This document shows, piece after piece, positions 27,722 through 37,874 of a stretch of 64,000 nt of DNA. Origin of the DNA: Thaumasiovibrio occultus. GTDB lineage: Bacteria > Pseudomonadota > Gammaproteobacteria > Enterobacterales > Vibrionaceae. The notes below the pieces were generated by a model. The model had not been told where the DNA came from. It searched no databases and saw only the letters and a program-made list of their open reading frames with translations. Numbering within the stretch: position 1 is the first letter of the stretch; the number at the start of each line of letters is the position of its first letter. Both the position numbers and the translations under genes were made by a program. The stretch lies in the NCBI GenBank assembly GCA_019703815.1, contig AP023052.1:2542001-2606000 (forward strand), in the 5' to 3' direction.

Positions 27722-29503
27722 TTACGCTAGGCTTAGCATTGGGGCGCCAACTGCTACAGAGTCGCCTTCTTTAACATGAATTTGGTCAACCACGCCGTCA
27801 CGCACTGCGCGAACTTCGGTTTCCATCTTCATCGCTTCTAGGATCACCAGCACATCACCTTCAGACACTTGCGCGCCTTGAGCAACGACAACTTTACAGA
27901 TGCTACCCGCCAATGGCGCTGCGACCGCTTCTGCGTTACCCGCAGGTTTCGCTGGCGCTGCTGCCGCTTGTACCGGTGCTGCTGTTGCTGGCGTGACTGA
28001 GGTGATTTCACCGGCAGCGCCTACCTCAACGTTAAACACTTCACCGTTAACGCGAACGCTGTACGCTTCAATACCGCCTTTCGCTGCAGGAGCTGGCGCA
28101 GGTGCTGCCGCTTCTGCGGTTGGTGCCGGCTCGAATGCATCTGGGTTATTACGGTTTTTCAGGAATTTCAGACCGACTTGCGGGAAGAGTGCGTACGTCA
28201 GTACATCATCAACTTGCTCATCCGCAAGGGCAATGTTCTCGTCTTTCGCTTTCGCCAACAGATCGTCAGTAAGCACATGCAATTCGTGCTCTAGCAGATC
28301 CGCTGGACGACAGGTGATCGGCTCCGCCCCTTCCAAAACGCGCGCTTGTAGCTCTTTGTTCACGTCTGCTGGCGGCTTGCCGTATTCGCCTTTCAATACG
28401 CCTGCAGCTTCTTTAGTGATCGACTTGTAGCGCTCACCTGACAGGACGTTAATAACCGATTGGGTACCGACAATTTGCGAGGTTGGCGTAACTAAAGGAA
28501 TAAAGCCAAGATCTTCACGTACACGAGGAATTTCAGCCAGAACCTCATCGATGCGATCAGCAGCGCCTTGATCTTTAAGCTGGTTTTCCATGTTAGTTAA
28601 CATGCCACCCGGTACTTGCGCGATCAAAATACGTGAATCGACGCCCTTCAACTGGCCTTCAAACTTAGCGTACTTCTTACGCACGGTGCGGAAGTAAGCT
28701 GCAATAGGTTCGATTTGATCCAACTTCAAGTTGGTATCACGCTCAGTTTGTTCAAGCATCGCGACAACCGTTTCGGTTGGCGTGTGGCCGTAAGTCTGGC
28801 TCATTGATGAAATTGCGGTATCGAGAATATCAAGACCTGCTTCTACCGCTTTGATAGCCGTTGCCGTAGAAAGACCCGTCGTTGCGTGACAGTGCAGGGC
28901 AAGAGGCACATCACAAGAGGCTTTAATGCGAGTAACTAGCTCTTGTGCTTCATAAGGTTTGAGTAGGCCTGCCATGTCTTTAATACAAATCGAGTGACAG
29001 CCGAGATCTTCTAGGCGTTTCGCTAGGTCAACCCAGGTTTCAATCGTGTGGTAAGGACTGGTGGTGTAAGACAGTGTACCTTGGGCATGCGCACCCACGT
29101 CAACGGTCGCTTTAACTGCGCGTTCAAAGTTACGCACATCGTTCATCGCATCAAAAATACGGAATACGTCCATCCCGTTCTTATGTGCACGCTCAACGAA
29201 TTTATCAACAACGTCGTCCGCGTAGTGGCGGTAACCTAGAAGGTTCTGACCACGCAACAACATTTGCATTGGGGTATTTGGCATTGCCGCTTTCAGGGTA
29301 CGTAAACGCTCCCATGGATCTTCACCCAAGAAACGAATACAGGCGTCGAATGTCGCGCCGCCCCAGGTTTCCAATGACCAGTATCCGACTTTGTCCAACT
29401 CTGCGGCAATCGGCAGCATATCTTCGATACGCATGCGAGTTGCAAACAGTGACTGGTGGGCATCACGCAATACAACATCGGTGATAGCTAATGGTTTAGA
29501 CAT
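27722..29503 (-). CDS. oadA: OadA, oxaloacetate decarboxylase alpha subunit
   Basis: Carboxyltransferase that moves CO2 from oxaloacetate to biotin. The 593-residue protein has the TIM-barrel carboxyltransferase domain ([16 protein letters not shown] at the N-terminus; metal-binding LHCHATTGL), a PYC_OADA conserved domain (about 300-460), an Ala/Pro-rich linker (about 465-525) and a C-terminal biotinyl domain with EAMKMET, Lys559 being biotinylated. Works with OadB and OadG as a Na+ pump in citrate or oxaloacetate fermentation. The same oadGAB order beside the tRNA array is known from Vibrio cholerae. Confidence 0.97.
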   Translation of the reverse strand: MSKPLAITDVVLRDAHQSLFATRMRIEDMLPIAAELDKVGYWSLETWGGATFDACIRFLGEDPWERLRTLKAAMPNTPMQMLLRGQNLLGYRHYADDVVDKFVERAHKNGMDVFRIFDAMNDVRNFERAVKATVDVGAHAQGTLSYTTSPYHTIETWVDLAKRLEDLGCHSICIKDMAGLLKPYEAQELVTRIKASCDVPLALHCHATTGLSTATAIKAVEAGLDILDTAISSMSQTYGHTPTETVVAMLEQTERDTNLKLDQIEPIAAYFRTVRKKYAKFEGQLKGVDSRILIAQVPGGMLTNMENQLKDQGAADRIDEVLAEIPRVREDLGFIPLVTPTSQIVGTQSVINVLSGERYKSITKEAAGVLKGEYGKPPADVNKELQARVLEGAEPITCRPADLLEHELHVLTDDLLAKAKDENIALADEQVDDVLTYALFPQVGLKFLKNRNNPDAFEPAPTAEAAAPAPAPAAKGGIEAYSVRVNGEVFNVEVGAAGEITSVTPATAAPVQAAAAPAKPAGNAEAVAAPLAGSICKVVVAQGAQVSEGDVLVILEAMKMETEVRAVRDGVVDQIHVKEGDSVAVGAPMLSLA

Positions 29504-29536
29504 GGTTAACTCCTTGTAATAATCGTCATGAACTGA

Positions 29537-29788
29537 TCAGAGGTTGCGTTCTCTGTGTTGTTTAACCGCTGCGGAAATCGCCGCAACAACACTCGGTGAC
29601 ACTCCACCCTGCGCACCAGTGCGCTTGGCTGAGGTTGGGACATTCGCTTCCTGTGGCTCTTCTTGTGGTAACCAACGCGCCATGGCGCTGACCAAAAAGA
29701 CCAACAGAGAGAGAAATAGAAAGACAAACACCATGCCGGTCAGCATGAGTTCGCCTGCTTTAACTAAGAGTTCGCTAATATTTGACAT
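29537..29788 (-). CDS. oadG: OadG, oxaloacetate decarboxylase gamma subunit
   Basis: Small subunit that bridges OadA and OadB and holds Zn2+. One hydrophobic helix (about 14-37) is followed by a soluble tail rich in Pro and Ala. The frame extends upstream to 29845, but the ATG at 29788 gives MSNISELLVKAGELM with AAGGAAG upstream, the usual form of 83 residues. First gene of the operon, 33 bases before oadA. Confidence 0.9.
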   Translation of the reverse strand: MSNISELLVKAGELMLTGMVFVFLFLSLLVFLVSAMARWLPQEEPQEANVPTSAKRTGAQGGVSPSVVAAISAAVKQHRERNL

Positions 29789-30229
29789 CTTGATCTTGCT
29801 TCCTTTCATCCGCATGACTGTGTTAGGGACAGTCAATTGACGCAAATTTCACCATAACGCCCAAAATGGCAGCAAATCTTAACATAAATCAACATTTATG
29901 ACATTCCACTTACGGTGTATTAATAAAACTGTGAAGAGAACGGCATAAATTTTAATCACACCAGGATATTCAACGAATTTTCAGCAAGTTAGTAACATGA
30001 CCATCTAAGGTTATCCTGTTTATATGCAACACAATAAAGTAATAAAACGGATAAAAAGCCCGCCCTTATCGGAACATAGCTATTCATAGGGCCACAATAG
30101 CTATTCATTGATGACGGTGATATGACAACGCAGAGTGGTGAAAGAGTGAATAACCGAAACTGGCACGTGTTTTTTGTGTATCAGGATGTGTAGTCGAAGC
30201 GCAGGGAAAGGGAAAACGTGAGGCCCAGA
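29789..30229. other. Gene-free stretch between oadG and the tRNA array
   Basis: About 440 bases with the oadGAB promoter region (AT-rich, 29850-30000) and a 12-base direct repeat ATAGCTATTCAT at 30076-30087 and 30097-30108 (21-base period). I see no CDS. Confidence 0.55.
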
Positions 30230-30259
30230 TACAACAAAACCCGCAAACGAAAGCGGGTT
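30230..30259 (-). terminator. Terminator of the tRNA array
   Basis: Stem AACCCGC / GCGGGTT with an 8-base loop; TTTTGTTGT follows on the minus strand. It is the first terminator after the last tRNA-Arg. Confidence 0.75.
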
Positions 30260-30382
30260 GATGTATCAAAGTCGAGCTTTGATGGATTTTGATAGCTAAA
30301 CCCAACAAGGAGCAACCGTCGATTTGGCAGTGAGGGTTACTGTTGTTGTTACTCTATCGAGTGAGGTTTATCTCAAGGGATA

Positions 30383-30459
30383 TGGCGCATCCGGGAGGAT
30401 TCGAACCTCCGACCGCCTGGTTCGTAGCCAGGTACTCTATCCAGCTGAGCTACGGATGC
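30383..30459 (-). tRNA. tRNA-Arg (ACG), copy 1
   Basis: 77 bases including an encoded CCA. Anticodon loop CTACGAA in a CCTGG/CCAGG stem gives anticodon ACG (read as ICG after deamination). T-arm GGTTCGAATCC. Acceptor stem GCATCCG / CGGATGC. Last tRNA of the array in transcription order. Confidence 0.98.
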
Positions 30460-30500
30460 GTCGACGATAACAAGCTAGGTATGCTTGGAACCGTAAATAA

Positions 30501-30577
30501 TGGCGCGCTCGGGAGGATTCGAACCTCCGACCGCCTGGTTCGTAGCCAGGTACTCTATCCAGCTGAGCTACGAGCGC
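30501..30577 (-). tRNA. tRNA-Arg (ACG), copy 2
   Basis: Same body as copy 1 with acceptor stem GCGCTCG / CGAGCGC and encoded CCA. Confidence 0.98.
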
Positions 30578-30624
30578 GCAGAAACTAATTGTGTGACTGA
30601 CGGTGTCAATCTCATCCAAAAGGA

Positions 30625-30701
30625 TGGCGCATCCGGGAGGATTCGAACCTCCGACCGCCTGGTTCGTAGCCAGGTACTCTATCCAGCTGAGCTACGGATG
30701 C
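30625..30701 (-). tRNA. tRNA-Arg (ACG), copy 3
   Basis: Identical in sequence type to copy 1 (acceptor GCATCCG / CGGATGC). The 41-base spacer to copy 4 is almost the same as that between copies 1 and 2, so copies 1-2 and 3-4 are a tandem duplication. Confidence 0.98.
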
Positions 30702-30742
30702 GTCGACGAAAACAAGCTAAGTATACTTGGAATCGTAAATAA

Positions 30743-30819
30743 TGGCGCGCTCGGGAGGATTCGAACCTCCGACCGCCTGGTTCGTAGCCAGGTACTCTAT
30801 CCAGCTGAGCTACGAGCGC
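30743..30819 (-). tRNA. tRNA-Arg (ACG), copy 4
   Basis: Acceptor stem GCGCTCG / CGAGCGC, anticodon ACG, encoded CCA. Confidence 0.98.
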
Positions 30820-30895
30820 GCAGTAAAAGCTTTGTCTCTAAATTGGGAGTCCGTACCCGAAGAGCAATATTCCGTCTGTGGAACATTGTAAATAA

Positions 30896-30972
30896 TGGCG
30901 CGTCCGGGAGGATTCGAACCTCCGACCGCCTGGTTCGTAGCCAGGTACTCTATCCAGCTGAGCTACGGACGC
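30896..30972 (-). tRNA. tRNA-Arg (ACG), copy 5
   Basis: A third acceptor variant, GCGTCCG / CGGACGC, with pairing kept; body and anticodon ACG unchanged. Confidence 0.98.
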
Positions 30973-31017
30973 GCAGGGGTGGCGTGATTACTTAAGGAAA
31001 GTAATTGCCTGAAATGA

Positions 31018-31094
31018 TGGCGCGCTCGGGAGGATTCGAACCTCCGACCGCCTGGTTCGTAGCCAGGTACTCTATCCAGCTGAGCTACGAGCGC
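31018..31094 (-). tRNA. tRNA-Arg (ACG), copy 6
   Basis: Acceptor stem GCGCTCG / CGAGCGC, anticodon ACG, encoded CCA. Confidence 0.98.
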
Positions 31095-31125
31095 GCAGTG
31101 TCGTTTTTGCTAAAACGAGAAATAA

Positions 31126-31218
31126 TGGCGGTGAAGGAGGGATTCGAACCCTCGATACGGGTATAAGCCGTATACTCCCTTAGCAGGGGAGCGCCTTCAG
31201 CCTCTCGGCCACCTCACC
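31126..31218 (-). tRNA. tRNA-Ser (GCU), copy 1
   Basis: 93 bases with the long variable arm of class II tRNAs. Anticodon loop CTGCTAA in CTCCC/GGGAG gives GCU, reading AGC/AGU. Acceptor stem GGTGAGG / CCTTCACC-type pairing with encoded CCA. Confidence 0.97.
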
Positions 31219-31229
31219 ACACAAATTAA

Positions 31230-31306
31230 TGGCGCGCTCGGGAGGATTCGAACCTCCGACCGCCTGGTTCGTAGCCAGGTACTCTATCCAGCTGAGCTAC
31301 GAGCGC
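31230..31306 (-). tRNA. tRNA-Arg (ACG), copy 7
   Basis: Acceptor stem GCGCTCG / CGAGCGC, anticodon ACG, encoded CCA. Only 11 bases from the preceding Ser gene. Confidence 0.98.
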
Positions 31307-31384
31307 GCAGAAACTTGTTGTGTCAATTCGACTACCGATATCGCTTGGGATAGAAGCGGGTAAATCGCCTTGAGCTAAATTGTA

Positions 31385-31461
31385 TGGCGCGCTCGGGAGG
31401 ATTCGAACCTCCGACCGCCTGGTTCGTAGCCAGGTACTCTATCCAGCTGAGCTACGAGCGC
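31385..31461 (-). tRNA. tRNA-Arg (ACG), copy 8
   Basis: Acceptor stem GCGCTCG / CGAGCGC, anticodon ACG, encoded CCA. Second gene in transcription order. Confidence 0.98.
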
Positions 31462-31491
31462 GCTATGTGCCTTAAAAAGGCGTTGCAAGAA

Positions 31492-31584
31492 TGGCGGTGA
31501 AGGAGGGATTCGAACCCTCGATACGGCTATAAACCGTATACTCCCTTAGCAGGGGAGCGCCTTCAGCCTCTCGGCCACCTCACC
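31492..31584 (-). tRNA. tRNA-Ser (GCU), copy 2
   Basis: 93 bases, anticodon GCU; first gene of the array. It differs from the other Ser copy by a few bases in the variable arm region. Confidence 0.97.
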
Positions 31585-31599
31585 GTCTTGCGGGGGCTC

Positions 31600-31627
31600 A
31601 TATTACTTTGAAGCGAAAATAAGTCAA
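31600..31627 (-). promoter_or_regulatory. Promoter of the Arg/Ser tRNA array
   Basis: Minus-strand TTGACT, 16-base spacer, TAATAT, followed directly by the G+C-rich discriminator GAGCCCCCGC. A GC-rich discriminator is typical of stringently controlled stable-RNA promoters. It ends 15 bases before the first tRNA. Confidence 0.88.
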
Positions 31628-31775
31628 ACATTTTATCGCGAAAAAATGGGAAAAAGCGTTCGCTTGGACACTTTGCCATCAAAGCGCCTGAGAAAACAAC
31701 AATTCGTCCACCAAAGTTAATAAAACACTAGGATTTCAAACGATAACCGAGCGGTTATCGTTAGATATGACAAAA

Positions 31776-31808
31776 ACAAAAAAGTCGGTCCTTAGACCGA
31801 CTTTTTTT
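31776..31808 (-). terminator. Terminator of csrA
   Basis: Stem AAGTCGGTC / GACCGACTT with loop CTTA, A/T runs on both sides, immediately after the csrA stop. A second 8-bp palindrome (CGATAACC / GGTTATCG, 31741-31760) lies just beyond it. Confidence 0.93.
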
Positions 31809-31809
31809 C

Positions 31810-32007
31810 TCAGAAGTTACCAGCGTTGTCAGAGCCTGTACCCTTCTCCGCTTGAATGCGCATGTAGATTTCTTCACGGTGCACAGACACTTCTTTTGGC
31901 GCGTTTACACCAATGCGAACCTGATTTCCTTTGACACCTAGAACAGTAACAGTGACTTCGTCACCAATCATCAGCGTTTCACCTACGCGGCGAGTTAAAA
32001 TAAGCAT
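31810..32007 (-). CDS. csrA: CsrA global post-transcriptional regulator
   Basis: RNA-binding homodimer that binds GGA motifs in mRNA leaders and controls carbon flux, motility and biofilm. The 65-residue protein has the conserved [17 protein letters not shown]-terminus and VSVHREEIY, containing the RNA-contact residues Arg6 and Arg44. A perfect AAGGAG ribosome site precedes the ATG. It lies between lysC and the tRNA array as in other vibrios. Confidence 0.98.
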   Translation of the reverse strand: MLILTRRVGETLMIGDEVTVTVLGVKGNQVRIGVNAPKEVSVHREEIYMRIQAEKGTGSDNAGNF

Positions 32008-32067
32008 TCATGTACTCCTTGAGTCATCTCAAACTTTATTAGTTTTACCAGCGAACCCGCCAATCTG

Positions 32068-33252
32068 CTAGGACACCGCTCTCAACTCTGTCATACCCAC
32101 ATCGATTTGCGTCTCAACAAACTGGGCATGCAGCGTACAAACGGCTTGCTTATAGTTAGCGTCTGCTACCAATAAGCATAGACATTGAGGAAGATGTTGC
32201 ACTCTATGTATCTGAATTCCTTCTTCCTGCAATGCAGCTAGCATGGCTTGCTCACAGTCCGTTGCAGCTCGCCCGACGACAGATATAGTCGCTACATTAT
32301 CAATATAATTCAAACTCTCACCATAGGCTCGTTTCAGTTGCACCATATCTGCTTCTGAAACAACCACTTGTGACGAATTTGTTTCAACTGGCCCATTATT
32401 CCATATTTCTGACTCAATACCAGCACTTTGCCAGATCATCTGCTCAGCTTGTGATGCCAGCGTGTAGAGGTGCTGGTTAGCTTGAACAGCTATGCCTACG
32501 ATAGGCGCTTGAGTTGGGGCAGTTGGCATCACCAGAGTCCCTACGCTTTCATCTTCAAACGATGACAGTACACGCAGAGCTTGGCGATGTTGCTGTGCAT
32601 ACTCCACAGATTGAAGCTGAAGTACTTTTGCGCCCAATTTTGCCATCGTGTTCATGGTGTCAAAATCGATGCACTCAATACGTTTTGCGTTCGCTTCAAT
32701 CCGTGGATCAGTTGTGTACACGCCGTCCACATCGGTAAATATCTGGCACTCATCGGCATTCAGTGCGCTAGCAATTGCCACAGCACTGGCGTCTGACCCA
32801 CCCCGACCAAGGGTAGTGATATTCCCGTTTTCGTCACGGCCTTGGAAGCCCGCGACGATGACAATATGGTCTTGCTCGAGCAAGGAAGTCATGCGTTCTG
32901 TCGACACATGGTCGATTTCCGCATTGTTAAAACCACCGCGGGTGGTAATTCCCACCTGATCAGCAGTTAGCGAAGTGGCTTTCACCCCTTGCCTGTTGAT
33001 CGCCATGGCCAATAAGGCCATAGAAACCTGCTCACCAGCAGACAGCAATACATCTAATTCTCGCGACGTTGGCACGTCGTCGATCTGCCTTGCTAATCCC
33101 AGTAGGCGATTGGTCTCGCCTGACATTGCTGAAACAACCACCACCATCTGGTGTCCCTGCTGATGAGCCTTAATCACTCGCCGAGCAACGGCCTCTATTC
33201 TCTCGATGGAACCTACTGAAGTACCACCGTATTTTTGGACGATCAGTGCCAC
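32068..33252 (-). CDS. lysC: Aspartate kinase
   Basis: Phosphorylates aspartate, first step to lysine, threonine and methionine. The 394-residue protein is a stand-alone kinase (no homoserine dehydrogenase) with VQKYGGTSVG at the N-terminus, GRGGSDASAVAIASALNADECQI-type motif (two stretches) and FTDVDGVYTTDPR. The C-terminal ACT region (about 265-390) is divergent: the usual ACT signatures are hard to see, and the first repeat looks degraded. 24 bases after alaS, 60 bases before csrA. No lysine riboswitch is visible upstream, as alaS is directly adjacent. Confidence 0.93.
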   Translation of the reverse strand: MALIVQKYGGTSVGSIERIEAVARRVIKAHQQGHQMVVVVSAMSGETNRLLGLARQIDDVPTSRELDVLLSAGEQVSMALLAMAINRQGVKATSLTADQVGITTRGGFNNAEIDHVSTERMTSLLEQDHIVIVAGFQGRDENGNITTLGRGGSDASAVAIASALNADECQIFTDVDGVYTTDPRIEANAKRIECIDFDTMNTMAKLGAKVLQLQSVEYAQQHRQALRVLSSFEDESVGTLVMPTAPTQAPIVGIAVQANQHLYTLASQAEQMIWQSAGIESEIWNNGPVETNSSQVVVSEADMVQLKRAYGESLNYIDNVATISVVGRAATDCEQAMLAALQEEGIQIHRVQHLPQCLCLLVADANYKQAVCTLHAQFVETQIDVGMTELRAVS

Positions 33253-33276
33253 TAACTTATCTTCTCCTAAAAAAGC

Positions 33277-35889
33277 TTATAGCTTTTCAGTCAGCCATGG
33301 AGTAACGGATTCCAGTGCCGCAGGTAACGCTGCCGCATCAGTACCACCGGCTTGAGCCATATCAGGACGGCCGCCACCTTTACCCCCCACTTGTTGCGCA
33401 ACGAGGTTTACTAGCTCGCCCGCCTTCACTTTGCCGGTCAGATCCTTGGTAACACCCGCGATCAAACCAACCTTGTCTTCACTTACGTTACCTAATACCA
33501 CGATACCGCTGCCTAGCTGGTTCTTCAGCTCGTCAACCATACCGCGCAGTGCTTTGTTGTCCGCGCCATCTAGTTTTGCGATCAACACCTTCACACCGTT
33601 GATTTCTTTCGCTTGGTTCACCAAGCCAGCACTTTCTTGTGCTGCCAGCTTATCTTTCAGCTGTTGGATTTCTTTTTCTAGCGCACGGTTTTGTGTCAGC
33701 AGTGCACCGACTTTGCTCACCACAGAGCCTTGGTCTGATTTCACCAATGCTGCGGTGTCAGAAAGTAGCTTCTCTTGCGCGTGTAGTGCTTCAATCGCAC
33801 CTTGACCAGTCACGGCTTCGATACGACGGATACCGGCTGCGATACCACCTTCAGACACGATCTTGAACAGACCGATATCACCGGTGTTTTTCGCGTGGAT
33901 ACCACCACATAGCTCGGTTGAGAACTCACCCATGCTCAGTACGCGTACTTCGTCATCGTACTTCTCACCAAACAGCGCCATCGCACCTTTCGCTTTCGCA
34001 GACTCGATGTCCATGATGTCAGTTTGGATGGCGTTGTTCAGGCGAATTTGTTCATTCACTACGCGCTCGATTTCACGCAACTCATCGGCAGATACCGCTT
34101 CTAGGTGCGAGAAGTCAAAACGCAGGCTGTCGGCTTTAACTAGAGAGCCTTTCTGCGCCACGTGCTCACCCAATAGGTTGCGAAGCGCGGCATGTAGCAA
34201 GTGCGTTGCAGAGTGGTTTAGGCTAATTGCCGCACGACGTGCTGCATCCACAACCGCATCCACAGTTTCGCCAACTGCAAGAGCTCCGGTTTCCAGCATA
34301 CCTTTGTGGCCAATCGCGTTACCAAACTTCTTGGTATCGTCAACGCGGAAACCTGCAATCGAACCGGTATCACCACATTGACCGCCTGATTCAGCGTAGA
34401 ACGGCGTGTTATCTAGGATAACCAGCGCTTCTTCACCTGCGTTGATACTGTCAACCGCTTCACCTTCACGGTAAATCGCCACCACTTTCGCGTTGCCTTG
34501 GGTTGCGTCGTAGCCGCAGAACTCAGAATCTGCATCCACTTTGATCGCCGCGTTGTAATCCACGCCAAACTTGCCCGCACCACGCGCCATATCACGCTGT
34601 GCTTCCATCGCCGCTTCAAAGCCTGCTTCATCAATCGAGAAGCCACGCTCACGCGCTACGTCGTTGGTAAGATCCGATGGGAAGCCGTAGGTGTCGTACA
34701 GTTTAAAGACGGTTTCACCGTCCAGCACTTTACCATCCAGTTGATCTAGCGCTTCAGACAAGATAGCCATACCACGCTCTAGGGTACGAGCGAAGTTCTC
34801 TTCTTCTAGCTTCAGCACTTTTTCTACCACAGCTTGTTGCTTTTTCAGCTCTGCTGCCGCGCCGCCCATGATGTCCGCCAATGGACCCACAAGTTTGTAG
34901 AAGAAGGCTTCTTTCGCGCCCAGTTTGTTACCGTGACGTACTGCGCGACGGATGATACGACGCAGCACATAGCCGCGACCTTCGTTCGAAGGCATCACGC
35001 CGTCCGCGATCAAAAACGCACAAGAGCGGATATGGTCAGCCACTACGCGCAGTGACTGGTTGTTCAGATCATCGTAACCAATAGTGGTTGCCGCTTCTTT
35101 GATCAAGGTTTGGAACACGTCAATCTCGTAGTTTGAGTGTACGCCTTGCATAATTGCAGAAATACGCTCAATCCCCATGCCGGTATCAACCGAAGGCTTC
35201 GGCAGTGGCTCCATTGTGCCGTCTGCTTGGCGGTTGAATTGCATGAAGACGTTGTTCCAGATCTCGATGTAACGATCGCCATCTTCTTCTGGTGAGCCTG
35301 GAGGACCACCCCAGATGTGATCGCCGTGATCGTAGAAAATCTCAGTACATGGACCACAAGGACCGGTGTCACCCATTTGCCAGAAGTTATCTGATTCAAA
35401 CGGCTTATCCGCACTCTTGTCGCCAATGCGCACGATACGTTCAGCTGGAACACCCATTTCTTTGTTCCAGATATCAAATGCTTCGTCGTCGGTTTCGTAA
35501 ACAGTCACCCACAAACGATCCACAGGCAGTTTCAACGTCACCGTCAAAAACTCCCACGCGTATTTGATCGCATCTTGCTTGAAGTAGTCACCAAAGCTGA
35601 AGTTACCCAGCATTTCAAAGAAAGTGTGGTGACGCGCAGTGAAGCCTACGTTTTCAAGGTCATTGTGTTTACCACCAGCACGGACACAACGCTGAGCAGT
35701 GGTTGCTCGGGTATAGCTACGCTTTTCAAGACCCAAGAAGGTGTCTTTGAATTGGTTCATACCTGCATTGGTGAAAAGTAGAGTTGGGTCATCTGCCGGT
35801 ACCAGCGATGAACTGTCTACAATTTGGTGTCCTTTGCTTTCGAAAAACTCAAGAAACGCGCGGCGTATCTCATCTGTGCTCATGTACAT
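33277..35889 (-). CDS. alaS: Alanyl-tRNA synthetase
   Basis: Charges tRNA-Ala and edits Ser/Gly mischarging. Class II catalytic domain ([33 protein letters not shown] near residues 25-115), tRNA-recognition helices, editing domain with [12 protein letters not shown] and [13 protein letters not shown] zinc motifs, and a C-terminal Ala-specific C-Ala domain. The frame starts at a TTG at 35895; the ATG at 35889 has AGGA at the right spacing and gives 870 residues (E. coli 876). recA-recX-alaS is the usual enterobacterial and vibrio order. Confidence 0.97.
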   Translation of the reverse strand: MYMSTDEIRRAFLEFFESKGHQIVDSSSLVPADDPTLLFTNAGMNQFKDTFLGLEKRSYTRATTAQRCVRAGGKHNDLENVGFTARHHTFFEMLGNFSFGDYFKQDAIKYAWEFLTVTLKLPVDRLWVTVYETDDEAFDIWNKEMGVPAERIVRIGDKSADKPFESDNFWQMGDTGPCGPCTEIFYDHGDHIWGGPPGSPEEDGDRYIEIWNNVFMQFNRQADGTMEPLPKPSVDTGMGIERISAIMQGVHSNYEIDVFQTLIKEAATTIGYDDLNNQSLRVVADHIRSCAFLIADGVMPSNEGRGYVLRRIIRRAVRHGNKLGAKEAFFYKLVGPLADIMGGAAAELKKQQAVVEKVLKLEEENFARTLERGMAILSEALDQLDGKVLDGETVFKLYDTYGFPSDLTNDVARERGFSIDEAGFEAAMEAQRDMARGAGKFGVDYNAAIKVDADSEFCGYDATQGNAKVVAIYREGEAVDSINAGEEALVILDNTPFYAESGGQCGDTGSIAGFRVDDTKKFGNAIGHKGMLETGALAVGETVDAVVDAARRAAISLNHSATHLLHAALRNLLGEHVAQKGSLVKADSLRFDFSHLEAVSADELREIERVVNEQIRLNNAIQTDIMDIESAKAKGAMALFGEKYDDEVRVLSMGEFSTELCGGIHAKNTGDIGLFKIVSEGGIAAGIRRIEAVTGQGAIEALHAQEKLLSDTAALVKSDQGSVVSKVGALLTQNRALEKEIQQLKDKLAAQESAGLVNQAKEINGVKVLIAKLDGADNKALRGMVDELKNQLGSGIVVLGNVSEDKVGLIAGVTKDLTGKVKAGELVNLVAQQVGGKGGGRPDMAQAGGTDAAALPAALESVTPWLTEKL

Positions 35890-36071
35890 TGGCAATTCCT
35901 GAAACGGCTAACTTTGGTATTCAACTTCAGCTGTAGTCAAATGCGCATAATTTGACCACATTGAAAATAGTGGGCGCTATTGTAAAACAGCCGAGAAGAA
36001 TATAGGAGGGAAAAAAGACAGAATATGACATTTATTAGGCAATTGAGGTTGGCAACGGCGCGCCAAATGCA

Positions 36072-36100
36072 CAAAAAGCAGCCGTTTTGGCTGCTTTTGT
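36072..36100 (-). terminator. Terminator of recX
   Basis: Ten-base stem AAAAGCAGCC / GGCTGCTTTT with a 5-base loop; T-rich on the minus strand. Confidence 0.85.
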
Positions 36101-36125
36101 GATGGCTCTATCCGTTTGCTGTACC

Positions 36126-36602
36126 TTACGCGGCTTTGGTATGACGCAGCAATTGCTCTAGCGCGTAGTGGATTTGATCGCCACTAAAACCGCGATATTG
36201 CAGAAAACGGTAACGTCGCGCTTTTTCTTTTTGTTGCAACAGGCGATCTTTCGGTAGCTTGATTTTACTACCAAATTTTCGCTCGGCGACTTCTACCGCA
36301 TGCTCAAACCAATCGATATGGGTTTCCATCAGCAGAATATGCAGCTGAGAGTCGGAAATACCCTTTTGGCGCAAGTGCTGTTGAATTCGCAACGGCCCCC
36401 ACCCTTTGTGGAGACTGTTTTGCAACACCAGACGTGCGTATCGATCGTCGTTGAGGTAACCATAACTGAGGCACTGGGCTATCGCCCCATTTACCTCGGC
36501 AATCGAGTACCCTTTACCAATCAACTTGCTTCGCAACTCTTGCTCGGCATAGTCGCGGCGGGAAAGGATCGCCACCGCTGCTTGATACGCACTAACCGTC
36601 AT
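36126..36602 (-). CDS. recX: RecX regulator of RecA
   Basis: Caps RecA filaments and limits their extension. The 158-residue protein is built of three-helix repeats; recognisable are LSRRDYAEQELRSKL, YLNDDRYARLVLQNS and YRFLQYRGFSGDQI. It begins 3 bases after the recA stop, so it is expressed by read-through from the SOS-controlled recA promoter. Confidence 0.95.
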   Translation of the reverse strand: MTVSAYQAAVAILSRRDYAEQELRSKLIGKGYSIAEVNGAIAQCLSYGYLNDDRYARLVLQNSLHKGWGPLRIQQHLRQKGISDSQLHILLMETHIDWFEHAVEVAERKFGSKIKLPKDRLLQQKEKARRYRFLQYRGFSGDQIHYALEQLLRHTKAA

Positions 36603-36605
36603 AAA

Positions 36606-37661
36606 TTAAAACGCTTCGTCTTCAGCTGCATCTTCCGCGTCTGCGGTGTCTGCTTCTTGTGGTTGCGCTTCGTTGTTTTGCAACAGCATTTCACGCAGTT
36701 TCACATCTAGCTCTTTCGCAATCGCATCGTTTTCTTGTAGGTACTTACATGCGTTCGCTTTACCTTGGCCGATCTTATCGCCATTGTAGGCATACCATGC
36801 GCCTGACTTATCAACCAGCTTGTGTTTCACGCCAAGATCGATCAGCTCAGCGTAAAGGTTGATACCTTGGCCATACATGATTTGGAATTCGGCTTGCTTA
36901 AATGGCGCTGCTACTTTGTTCTTCACCACTTTAACGCGCGTTTCGTTACCGACCACTTCATCGCCTTCTTTGATTGAGCCAGTACGGCGAATATCAAGAC
37001 GAACAGAAGCGTAGAATTTCAGTGCGTTACCACCGGTAGTGGTTTCTGGTGAGCCAAACATCACACCGATCTTCATACGGATCTGGTTGATGAAGATCAT
37101 CAGCGTATTAGAGTTCTTAATGTTAGCGGTTAGCTTACGCATCGCTTGTGACAGCATACGCGCTTGCAGACCCATGTGAGAGTCACCCATCTCACCTTCG
37201 ATTTCCGCTTTTGGCGTCAAGGCAGCAACGGAGTCGATAATGATCACCTCAACCGCACCAGAGCGTGTTAGGGCATCAGCGATTTCCAACGCTTGCTCAC
37301 CGGTGTCAGGCTGAGAAACCAATAGGTTGTCGATATCAACGCCTAGCTTGCGCGCATACACAGGATCCAACGCGTGCTCCGCATCGATAAACGCACAGGT
37401 CTTGCCTTGCTTTTGCGCTTCAGCGACCACTTGCAGTGTCAGCGTGGTTTTACCTGAAGATTCAGGACCGTAAATCTCAACAATACGACCGTAAGGCAGA
37501 CCGCCTACACCCAGTGCGATATCCAATGACAGAGAGCCTGTTGAAACCGTTTCAATATCCATGGTGCGGTCATCACCAAGACGCATGATTGAACCTTTAC
37601 CAAATTGCTTCTCGATTTGGCCCAACGCTGCGGCCAGTGCCTTCTGCTTGTTATCGTCCAT
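36606..37661 (-). CDS. recA: RecA recombinase
   Basis: ATP-dependent strand exchange and LexA coprotease. Walker A GPESSGKT, the MAW-like [21 protein letters not shown] loop (here [11 protein letters not shown]), loop 2 [20 protein letters not shown] and an acidic C-terminal tail are present. The frame opens upstream, but the ATG at 37661 follows GGAGAG with 5-base spacing and gives [13 protein letters not shown] and 351 residues, matching the family. A LexA box covers the promoter. Followed by recX. Confidence 0.98.
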   Translation of the reverse strand: MDDNKQKALAAALGQIEKQFGKGSIMRLGDDRTMDIETVSTGSLSLDIALGVGGLPYGRIVEIYGPESSGKTTLTLQVVAEAQKQGKTCAFIDAEHALDPVYARKLGVDIDNLLVSQPDTGEQALEIADALTRSGAVEVIIIDSVAALTPKAEIEGEMGDSHMGLQARMLSQAMRKLTANIKNSNTLMIFINQIRMKIGVMFGSPETTTGGNALKFYASVRLDIRRTGSIKEGDEVVGNETRVKVVKNKVAAPFKQAEFQIMYGQGINLYAELIDLGVKHKLVDKSGAWYAYNGDKIGQGKANACKYLQENDAIAKELDVKLREMLLQNNEAQPQEADTADAEDAAEDEAF

Positions 37662-37723
37662 TCGACTCTCCGAAATTTGTTGGATAGTTAACACTTAGGT
37701 CTGTGTAACAGTTAATGAGGGAA

Positions 37724-37751
37724 ATTATACTGTCTATTCATACAGTGTAAA
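37724..37751 (-). promoter_or_regulatory. Promoter of recA with LexA (SOS) box
   Basis: Minus-strand -35 TTTACA, 16-base spacer and perfect -10 TATAAT. The spacer is filled by CTGT-N8-ACAG (37730-37745), a full LexA box lying exactly between the two hexamers, so LexA binding blocks RNA polymerase. Confidence 0.93.
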
Positions 37752-37874
37752 CCCCTGTGTGACGATTTATGTAAAATTAATTGAGCGAGCCGCGCCGTGC
37801 CTGCCTTCATTGCTGCTTTCAAGGGAAAGTGGCTCACAGGAACTTGCGCGACTGCGGCCTTTACCCCAGGGCAA

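Noticed and set aside
30343..30995. Several plus-strand ORFs of 80-130 residues across the tRNA array with a repeated [25 protein letters not shown] product
   Set aside because: They are the antisense reading of tRNA-Arg genes, a well-known spurious ORF; the tRNA folds explain the sequence fully.
30383..31461. Regularly repeated units that look like a CRISPR array
   Set aside because: The repeats are 77-base tRNA-Arg genes with cloverleaf pairing and variable spacing; no cas genes nearby.
32008..33276. Lysine riboswitch or T-box before lysC or alaS
   Set aside because: lysC follows alaS by only 24 bases, and no conserved core or antiterminator was seen before alaS.
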